A program made the position numbers and the translations under genes. The notes beneath the pieces are model-generated. The model was not told where the DNA came from. It searched no databases and saw only the letters and a list, made by a program, of their open reading frames with translations. A DNA stretch of 10,813 nucleotides from Deltaproteobacteria bacterium. Its GTDB lineage: Bacteria; Desulfobacterota; DSM-4660; Desulfatiglandales; HGW-15. Where the stretch lies: NCBI GenBank assembly GCA_019308985.1, contig JAFDHB010000191.1, forward strand, positions 1-10,813, in the 5' to 3' direction. Positions 5,843 to 10,813 of the stretch are shown here, one piece after another (the stretch's first letter is position 1; each line of letters begins with the position of its first letter).

Positions 5843-7102
5843 TCAAGCCTGTTCGAAGGCGCCGTGCCTTTCGTTCACATAGTCCAGGGCTTGATCCACG
5901 GCTTCAATCGCTCTCTCGAGTTCCTCTTCGGTATGCCTGTAGCATATGTATCCGTGGTGGTGCGGGTGTAAGAAGATGCCCCTGCGGATAAGCTGCGTGT
6001 AGAAGTCCTTACGCCTGGCCTTGTATGTCCCGTGCCTATCCCTCTTGAAGATGACAAAGAACATGGGACCTATCCCACTCAGCTCCGCCCCGACATCGTA
6101 TTTGTTAAGAACATTGCCTAGCCTTTCGAGAAACCGGTTTCCCATTTCCCAAATCTTTTCAATGACCTTTTCCCGCTCCAGGATCTCGATTGTTTTCAAC
6201 GCTGCAACATAGCCTGTACTATTCGGGAAAAAAGTTGAAGAGATGAATACCTCCTGTTCTGCGACACTCATGATCTCTCTTCTCCCGGTAACAGCACTTA
6301 TGGCATACCCGTTGGCCATACCCTTTCCAAAGACGGCCAGGTCCGGGGCGACTTTATAGTACTCCTGGGCACCGCCCATGCTGAGCCGGAACCCGGTGCG
6401 AATCTCGTCGTAGATCAAGACGGCGCCGTACCTTGTGGCCGCATCTCTCACCCCTTCAAGGAAACCGGGGGCGGGTTCTTGCAACCTTTCATGAAGAGGA
6501 TGTCCGAAAGGGGTCAGAATTATTGCGGCCGTCTCGTCACCGTATTTTTCCATCAGGTCTTCCAGATGAGCGAGGTCATTGTACCGGAATTCATGTACGT
6601 CTTCATAGAGCTTTTCAGGTATGCCTCCTTTCACTTCAACGCACCAGTCATGCCATCCGTGGTAGCCGCAGCGCATGACCTTGATCCTATTCGTGTATCC
6701 CCTAGCTATGCGGATGCTGGCCGTAGTCCCGTCTGAGCCTGTTTTGCAGAAGACACACATTTCCGAACAGGGGATGAGTTCATTCAGCCTTTCCGCCAAC
6801 TGGTTCTGAAAGCGCTGAGTCAGGGTGAAACAAAACCCCCTGTCCCTGATCTGCCTGACTACCGCCTCATCAACTTCCTGCTCCCTGTATCCCAGGATGA
6901 TCGGACCAAAGCCACAGACGAAGTCGATGTACTCGTTTCCGTCTACATCGACTATCCTTCCCCCTTTACCTGACTCAAGAAAGATCGGGTATTCTCCAGG
7001 CACGAAATTGTAAGGCCGCCTCGCCCCTCCCACTCCGCCCGGGATCAAGCGCTTTGCCTCTTCGAAAAGCTTCAGGCTATTGTCAAGATTGAGTCTTTCC
7101 AT
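5843..7102 (-). CDS. Class III PLP-dependent aminotransferase (glutamate-1-semialdehyde aminomutase-like)
   Basis: 419 residues, normal for the family. The N-terminus (NSLKLFEEAKRLIPGGV) matches the opening of GSA-aminomutase-like class III enzymes. GRIVDVDGNEYIDF, the phosphate-binding TGSDGTTASIRIAR (121-134), YHGWHDW, YDEIRTGFR with Asp232 that pairs with the PLP ring nitrogen, and FGKGMANGY with Lys260 that forms the Schiff base are all present. It is thus catalytically complete. It is probably not the haem-pathway HemL, because the usual SEA of the phosphate loop is SDG and the neighbours concern lysine. Substrates may include beta-lysine or a derived omega-amine, by inference. The ATG at 7102 has no close ribosome-binding site: GGAGG lies 14 nt upstream inside a palindrome. 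Its promoter at 7159-7187 diverges from that of the aminomutase gene. Confidence 0.88.
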   Translation of the reverse strand: MERLNLDNSLKLFEEAKRLIPGGVGGARRPYNFVPGEYPIFLESGKGGRIVDVDGNEYIDFVCGFGPIILGYREQEVDEAVVRQIRDRGFCFTLTQRFQNQLAERLNELIPCSEMCVFCKTGSDGTTASIRIARGYTNRIKVMRCGYHGWHDWCVEVKGGIPEKLYEDVHEFRYNDLAHLEDLMEKYGDETAAIILTPFGHPLHERLQEPAPGFLEGVRDAATRYGAVLIYDEIRTGFRLSMGGAQEYYKVAPDLAVFGKGMANGYAISAVTGRREIMSVAEQEVFISSTFFPNSTGYVAALKTIEILEREKVIEKIWEMGNRFLERLGNVLNKYDVGAELSGIGPMFFVIFKRDRHGTYKARRKDFYTQLIRRGIFLHPHHHGYICYRHTEEELERAIEAVDQALDYVNERHGAFEQA

Positions 7103-7117
7103 GTTCCCACTGATGCC

Positions 7118-7132
7118 CTCCTTTCAAAGGAG
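7118..7132 (-). promoter_or_regulatory. Perfect palindrome covering the aminotransferase ribosome-binding site
   Basis: CTCCTTT and AAAGGAG flank a single base. In the leader RNA the shortest workable hairpin (CTCC with GGAG) would hide the only good Shine-Dalgarno sequence. It could be a translational control hairpin or a protein operator. Confidence 0.4.
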
Positions 7133-7158
7133 CTTGAACACTTCTTTCGCTGGTGCAG

Positions 7159-7187
7159 AATATAGGCAAACGGGCCCACCGAGTCAA
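7159..7187 (-). promoter_or_regulatory. Sigma70-type promoter of the aminotransferase gene
   Basis: On the minus strand TTGACT (7182-7187) and TATATT (7159-7164) are separated by 17 bp. The transcript would start near 7152, giving a leader of about 50 bases. Confidence 0.7.
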
Positions 7188-7326
7188 GGCAAAACGGCAC
7201 CTTCGCCTGCGCTGACCGCACCATTGCTTGGCTCGTGGTGGCGGTTCTCCCCCGGCACTGGAGATCAGCCTTTCTTGATTGCTTCCATCAGGCCTCGGAG
7301 ACCACATCAGAAGGAGAACAAACTCG

Positions 7327-7355
7327 TTGACAAGCCCTCAAGCCGAATCTATATT
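7327..7355 (+). promoter_or_regulatory. Sigma70-type promoter of the lysine 2,3-aminomutase gene
   Basis: TTGACA (7327-7332) and TATATT (7350-7355) are separated by 17 bp, close to consensus. The transcript would start near 7362, leaving a leader of about 78 bases before ATG 7440. The -10 box is identical to that of the divergent aminotransferase promoter. Confidence 0.75.
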
Positions 7356-7439
7356 CCCCGTGTATCCCACAGGGGACCCTGAGAAGCCCAAGGGGATATC
7401 ACCAGAGACTTAAGTTCTTCCGGCAAAGGATCCGGATAC

Positions 7440-8738
7440 ATGCCTCAAAACAAGACTCCTGCCAAAAATTCCACCCTTCGCACGAGATTGGACACTTCCG
7501 GTCCAGCCCGGAGTGATTCGTCTTGCTGTCCCATAACCTCGACTTCAACACCCGGGAAGATTCTTGATCCTCCGGCTGGAGATCTCCTTGTTGAAGACAA
7601 CATCTACACAGGCCCGCCTCAAGTGGAAAAAAAGTTGCCAGGGATCCTGGACAGGGTCAACAAGTGGCACTCTTGGCGGTGGCAGATGCAAAACCGGATA
7701 AGAAGCGCAAAAGAACTCCTCGCCGCCTTTCCTGATTCCGCCCCGGACTTGGCCAGTCCCATAGCCTCTGCCACGACCCGTTTTCCCATGGCCATAACAC
7801 CCTATTATGCCTCTCTAATCAAAGATCTGGCCTCCTCGGACCCCATCTTTCGCATGGCAGTGCCCCAGCCGGGAGAACTCCTTGACCCCCCGTTCCTAAA
7901 GGATGATCCTCTCGAGGAAGAATCCAATATGCCGGTCCCGGGACTCGTTCGTCGGTATCCGGACCGGGTTCTTCTACTTGTTACCACGCTTTGCGCCACC
8001 TATTGCAGGTATTGCACCCGGAAGCGGCTGTCCGGACAGGAGGAGAGCACTATTACTATTACCGACGAACGACTGAAAGGGTCGATTTCCTACATTGCCT
8101 CCCATCCCCGGATTCGTGATGTCTTGGTCTCGGGAGGTGATCCATTCACCCTTTCCACTGAAAGGCTCCGACATATTCTCGCCTCTCTTCGCACCATCCC
8201 TACTGTTGACATCATACGGATCGGCACACGAACCCCTGTCACCCTCCCCATGCGGATCACTGATAGGCTGGTCTCCATGCTCCGGCAGTACCAGCCCATA
8301 TGGATAAACACCCACTTCAACCATCCCAGGGAGCTGACGCCTGAGGCCTCCGCCGCCTGTGCCCGGCTTGTGGACGCAGGTATTCCCCTTGGGAACCAAA
8401 CCGTCCTCCTTCGGGGAGTCAACGATGACCCCAAGGTTCTGGAAACCCTTTTTCGCGGTCTCGTAAGAAACCGGGTGCGACCCTACTATCTCCTCCAGTG
8501 TGATCTTGTCAGGGGCGTGGAGGATTTCCGCACCTCCCTCTCCAGGGGTATCGAGATCATGAAATATCTTCGCGGAAGGCTGAGCGGGATTGCAATCCCC
8601 ACCTACGTTGTAGACGCCCCCGGCAAAGGAGGGAAAGTCCCGGTGTTGCCCAATTATGTTGTCTCCATGGGCCCTACGCGTACGATATTAAGGAACTCGG
8701 AGGGCATACTAGTGGATTACCCTGAACCCCTCCGATAG
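7440..8738 (+). CDS. kamA: Lysine 2,3-aminomutase (radical SAM, PLP-dependent), short C-terminal form
   Basis: 432 residues. The radical-SAM cluster motif CxxxCxxC is at Cys185/189/192 (CATYCRYC), preceded by PVPGLVRRYPDRVLLLVT as in clostridial lysine 2,3-aminomutase. SGGDP follows at 231-235. Asp355 (QCDLVRG) and Asp392 (VVDAPG) match the two aspartates that hold the substrate's distal amino group (Asp293 and Asp330 of the clostridial enzyme). Glutamate 2,3-aminomutases lack these, so lysine is the likely substrate. Lys399 (GKGGKVPV) is the PLP lysine. Two differences stand out: about 60 extra N-terminal residues, low in complexity and rich in Ser, Thr and Pro, and no C-terminal Cys-rich zinc tail. 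The fourth zinc cysteine, in RGVNDC, is Asp330 here, so the whole zinc site is absent. The start has AGGA 9 nt upstream, but a later start cannot be excluded. The product would be L-beta-lysine. Confidence 0.9.
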   Translation: MPQNKTPAKNSTLRTRLDTSGPARSDSSCCPITSTSTPGKILDPPAGDLLVEDNIYTGPPQVEKKLPGILDRVNKWHSWRWQMQNRIRSAKELLAAFPDSAPDLASPIASATTRFPMAITPYYASLIKDLASSDPIFRMAVPQPGELLDPPFLKDDPLEEESNMPVPGLVRRYPDRVLLLVTTLCATYCRYCTRKRLSGQEESTITITDERLKGSISYIASHPRIRDVLVSGGDPFTLSTERLRHILASLRTIPTVDIIRIGTRTPVTLPMRITDRLVSMLRQYQPIWINTHFNHPRELTPEASAACARLVDAGIPLGNQTVLLRGVNDDPKVLETLFRGLVRNRVRPYYLLQCDLVRGVEDFRTSLSRGIEIMKYLRGRLSGIAIPTYVVDAPGKGGKVPVLPNYVVSMGPTRTILRNSEGILVDYPEPLR

Positions 8739-8747
8739 AAAAAGGGG

Positions 8748-8903
8748 TCACACCTATTTTTGACGTCCTGGCGGTTGTTTCCGCGCTGTACGGCGTGATG
8801 GCATATATTGGGGACAATGAGGCGAGTGTTTCTTGGCATGATTGAGACATATCAGGGCTCCCCACATAGTGTCAATCAAAAATAGGTGCAAAAATAGGTG
8901 TGA
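8748..8903. repeat. 156-bp MITE/REP-like element with perfect 14-bp inverted ends
   Basis: TCACACCTATTTTT at 8748-8761 is the exact reverse complement of 8890-8903. A third partial copy (AAAAATAGGTGC, 8878-8889) lies in direct orientation next to the right end. It starts 9 bases after the aminomutase stop, within GGGGTCACACC. The inside has no supported gene. A GGGGTCAC-type motif also flanks the REP-associated transposase remnant at the right edge (inverted, near 10590-10600), suggesting a non-autonomous relative of that system. Confidence 0.6.
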
Positions 8904-8934
8904 TAATCATATAAAGGGCTAAGCGTTAAGGTGG

Positions 8935-9023
8935 TGGACACCTCCCTATCCATAGCAAAATATGCTATGGAACCAGGAGGGCTGAAAGCCTGACATAAAA
9001 ATATAGGATTTAGGAGGTGTCCA
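8935..9023 (+). ncRNA. Structured left-end leader: ribosome-binding-site stem and possible bridge RNA
   Basis: TGGACACCTCC (8935-8945) is a perfect 11-bp complement of 9013-9023, which contains the transposase Shine-Dalgarno GGAGG. Between them lie a perfect 8-bp hairpin (CCATAGCA/TGCTATGG, 8950-8957 with 8963-8970) and a 4-bp hairpin (8980-8990). CCTCC at 8941-8945 can instead pair with GGAGG at 8976-8980, extending the 8-bp hairpin across an internal loop. The two folds are mutually exclusive. IS110-group elements encode a bridge RNA in this position, with internal loops that pair with donor and target; that identity is inferred. Confidence 0.45.
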
Positions 9024-9024
9024 A

Positions 9025-10044
9025 ATGGAAGCATACGCTGGTATTGATCTTCATTCAAGTAGTAATTTTACGGCTGTTATTGATGACAAGGATCGGAGGC
9101 TTTTCGCTAAGAAGCTACCCAACAGGCTTGATTCTGTTTTATCAGCATTGAGGCCATTTGAGGGTAGTTTGCAGGGAGTGGTGATTGAATCTACCTACAA
9201 CTGGTACTGGCTGGTGGATGGGTTGCAAGAGCATGGATACCGTGTGCATCTTGCTAATCCATCTGCGATAAAGCAATACGAGGGTTTAAAGCATACAGAT
9301 GACAAATGGGACTCATTTTGGTTAGCGCATATGCTGAGGCTAGGGATATTGCCTGAGGGGTACATTTACCCGAAGGAGGATCGGCCTCTGAGGGATCTTC
9401 TTCGCAGGAGGCTTTTGTTTGTCAGGCACAGGACGGCCCATATACTTAGTCTTCAGAGCATGGTTTCGAGGAATTTGGGGAAGAAGATATCGGTGAACAA
9501 TATTAAGAAGCTTGAGGAGTCAGATGCGGAGAGGATGTTTGACTCTCCCTATCTTGTGCTGGCTGCCCGCAACAACATAGGAGCTATTAGGTTTCTTACA
9601 GGCAAGATAAGGCAGATGGAGAGGGAAGCGAGGATGGCTCTGGAGCTCAGGGATGAGTTCAGGTGTTTGCTGACAATACCTGGCATTGGTCTGATCCTTG
9701 GATTGACGATCATGCTGGAGGTTGGAGACATCAGACGGTTTTCAAAGGCAAGCCATTACTACTCCTATTGTCGCTGTGTGAAGAGCGAGAGGCTTAGCAA
9801 TGACAAGAAGAAGGCTGAGAACAACAGGAAGAACGGTAACCGGTATCTTGCCTGGGCTTACGTGGAGGCAGCTAATTTTGCGGTTCGCTATTGTCCGTAC
9901 GCCCAAGGGTTTTACCAACGCAAGAGGAGCAAGAGCAACGGAGTTGTTGCCATCAAGGCATTAAGCAACAAGTTAGCCAAGGCGTCGTACTTTATTATGC
10001 GCGACCAGGTGCCTTATGAGGCCAAAAAACTCTTTAAGCAGTGA
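9025..10044 (+). CDS. IS110-family transposase (bridge-RNA-guided recombinase type)
   Basis: 339 residues, typical for the family. The N-terminal RuvC-like DEDD domain shows GIDLHS (Asp8), VIESTYNWYW (Glu55) and TDDKWDSFWLA (Asp93, Asp96). A helical linker with coiled-coil character spans about 120-210. The C-terminal Transposase_20 domain begins LLTIPGIGLILGLTIMLEVG and holds SYCRCVKSERLSNDKKK with the candidate catalytic serine (Ser254 or Ser258), then NGNRYLAWAYVEAANFAVRY. It appears intact and possibly active. IS110 enzymes act with an RNA from the element's non-coding end to insert at short defined sites without target duplication. The start is ATG 9025 with GGAGG at 9013-9017, inside a long stem that may restrict translation. 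Its codon use is visibly more AT-rich at third positions than the neighbouring metabolic genes, as expected for a recent arrival. Confidence 0.92.
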   Translation: MEAYAGIDLHSSSNFTAVIDDKDRRLFAKKLPNRLDSVLSALRPFEGSLQGVVIESTYNWYWLVDGLQEHGYRVHLANPSAIKQYEGLKHTDDKWDSFWLAHMLRLGILPEGYIYPKEDRPLRDLLRRRLLFVRHRTAHILSLQSMVSRNLGKKISVNNIKKLEESDAERMFDSPYLVLAARNNIGAIRFLTGKIRQMEREARMALELRDEFRCLLTIPGIGLILGLTIMLEVGDIRRFSKASHYYSYCRCVKSERLSNDKKKAENNRKNGNRYLAWAYVEAANFAVRYCPYAQGFYQRKRSKSNGVVAIKALSNKLAKASYFIMRDQVPYEAKKLFKQ

Positions 10045-10046
10045 TC

Positions 10047-10119
10047 CTGGGTGAAGTGGTGATCCGGTAGTGGGGTTGGTATAAAGCCACAATGTGTGAT
10101 TGGAAGCTGCTTCACCCAG
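10047..10119 (+). ncRNA. Right-end stem-loop directly after the transposase stop
   Basis: CTGGGTGAAG (10047-10056) pairs perfectly with CTTCACCCAG (10110-10119), enclosing about 53 bases, with a weaker inner GTGG/CCAC pairing. It starts two bases after the TGA and has no T-run, so it is not a standard terminator. It could be a recognition structure, a stability element, or the bridge RNA if the element is of the IS1111 type, which keeps its RNA in the right end. Confidence 0.4.
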
Positions 10120-10198
10120 AGAAATAATCAGCTGGCTTGAGTTTCATGGCCTGATTCGCCCGCGTCGTGAGCCACGAAGGGGTTGGTAAAAACCACAA
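10072..10198 (+). repeat. Two imperfect direct repeats in the right flank of the IS
   Basis: GGGGTTGGTATAAAGCCACAA (10072-10092) recurs as GGGGTTGGTAAAAACCACAA (10179-10198). Each copy is followed by ATAATCA (10124-10130 and 10209-10215), at distances of 31 and 10 bases. This may be a duplicated or degenerate second right end from an earlier insertion. Confidence 0.5.
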
Positions 10199-10215
10199 GA
10201 TCTGTGAGATAATCA

Positions 10216-10632
10216 ATTGGACACGGCGCGCCTGCCCGCCTCAGGCGGGGCACCGATGATTTTCTGGGGTCCAGATGATTGGACCAGGGGTTATGAAAGA
10301 AAAAAGGAAGGGTTGCTCCGTTGCGAGCTATCTAAGGGCTCTCCACTTCGCAACCCAACAAATCCTTGAACATAACCTTGAACCTGATGGGCCTCCGGCT
10401 CGTAGAGCCTACGCCTCGGAGAGTGACTGGTGCGGATCAGAACATTTTGTCCGCTAACCGATAAAAGAGAAATAACGGATGCGAAGAGGGGCTGAAAACA
10501 AGGCCGTGCTGGTGCAGAGGCTGGAGTCAAGCGAAGAAAGACAATTTTTTCGCAGGGGGAGGTGTTTTTTCTCTTGACACCCCCTTTAATGGGTGACCCC
10601 ATTTCTCACATCCACAAAAATCCGCTGCAGCA
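10216..10632. other. Gene-free region with several small hairpins
   Basis: No supported gene on either strand. Hairpins: CCCGCC/GGCGGG with a 3-nt loop (10235-10249), just overlapping the left limit; GGTCCA/TGGACC (10268-10285); GGCTC/GAGCC (about 10397-10409); and a GGTGT/ACACC stem extended by G-C pairs (10555-10584). None has a T-run that would make a clear terminator. The GGGTGACCCC near 10590-10600 resembles the REP-type motif at 8744. Confidence 0.35.
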
Positions 10633-10784
10633 CTATTTTTTGTTGGAATAACCCTCATGTCCGGTCAACAAGCGTCTCATAACGGTTGCGATGGGAACCC
10701 GGCCGGTTTTCAACAACGCTCGATTCCTCGAACGATGATGTGATGAAGTGCTCCGGGAGCATCTATTCGGGATTTTCGTGGCAT
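10633..10784 (-). pseudogene. REP-associated (IS200/Y1-like) transposase remnant with internal deletion
   Basis: From ATG 10784 the minus strand reads MPRKSRIDAPGALHHIIVRG, then IERC and a stop at 10710. This is the characteristic N-terminus of TnpA_REP proteins, with the His-x-His-type HH pair of the nuclease. In the next frame, from 10713 to 10633, it reads LKTGRVPIATVMRRLLTG and a short degenerate tail. This matches an inner segment that normally lies several dozen residues further on, before the catalytic-tyrosine region. The two are fused across a deletion with a frame change, and the rest is gone. It cannot be functional alone, but such remnants can be mobilised by a full copy elsewhere. 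Confidence 0.65.
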
Positions 10785-10813
10785 AACATAACATCCATAT
10801 AGCATTCGAATGT

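Larger units (their letters stand above)
8902..10215 (+). mobile_element. IS110-family insertion sequence (ends approximate)
   Basis: The element is defined by its transposase at 9025-10044. The limits are a guess based on an 8-bp repeat, GATAATCA, at 8902-8909 and 10208-10215. IS110 elements carry short shared core sequences at their ends and no target duplication, so this repeat is a candidate core, but a near copy (ATAATCA) at 10124-10130 makes a shorter right end possible. Non-coding ends of about 120 and up to 170 bases are both strongly structured. Confidence 0.45.

Noticed and set aside
10072..10198. CRISPR array
   Set aside because: Only two imperfect repeats with about 86 bases between them and no regular spacing.
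10555..10584. Rho-independent terminator at the GGTGT/ACACC hairpin
   Set aside because: No T-run follows the stem on either strand.
10291..10602. Minus-strand 103-residue frame and plus-strand 60-residue frame (10275-10457)
   Set aside because: No ribosome-binding site, no recognisable motifs, and the region is made of small inverted repeats that keep frames open by chance.

Overview
The window looks like accessory DNA from an anaerobic, selenocysteine-using bacterium, most likely a deltaproteobacterium (Desulfobacterota). This rests on a DUF1858/DUF438 protein, a YPC-type metal ATPase, a remnant that looks like an ADP-forming acyl-CoA synthetase, and a gene that only makes sense if TGA is read as selenocysteine. 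Taxonomy is inferred, not shown. TGA is also an ordinary stop here (merR, the aminotransferase and the transposase end in it), so this is recoding and not a variant code.

Left part (1-4380). A partial DUF438 gene runs off the left edge on the minus strand. A probable acyl-CoA synthetase remnant follows on the plus strand. Then comes a minus-strand metal cluster, read from 4302 down to 1106: a 41-residue membrane peptide coupled by an ATGA overlap to a P1B-type ATPase that stops before its phosphorylation domain; an unrecognised protein split by a frameshift; the first ~36 residues of a CcdA-like membrane protein; a secreted MerP-like heavy-metal-binding protein; and a MerR with the three mercury-binding cysteines. 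The MerP-like gene is the main discovery. Both cysteines of its CxxC metal site are TGA codons, giving a UxxU site, and one hairpin downstream sits at SECIS distance from both codons. It had been hidden because the reading frame only appears open after the TGAs, from GTG 1931. The inferred system is a periplasmic diselenol metal trap, probably for Hg(II), under MerR control. The membrane partners look decayed while the selenoprotein and regulator look intact.

Middle part (4500-8740). Three genes suggest lysine or beta-lysine metabolism: a saccharopine-dehydrogenase-like oxidoreductase (plus), a class III aminotransferase (minus) and a lysine 2,3-aminomutase (plus). Each has a clear sigma70-type promoter with a 17-bp spacer; the aminotransferase and aminomutase are divergent.

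Right part (8740-10813). A 156-bp element with perfect 14-bp inverted repeats is followed by an IS110-family transposase. Its flanks are highly structured: an 11-bp stem covers the transposase ribosome-binding site and there is a 10-bp stem just after the stop, both possible bridge-RNA or control structures. The window ends with an internally deleted REP-associated (IS200-like) transposase remnant on the minus strand.
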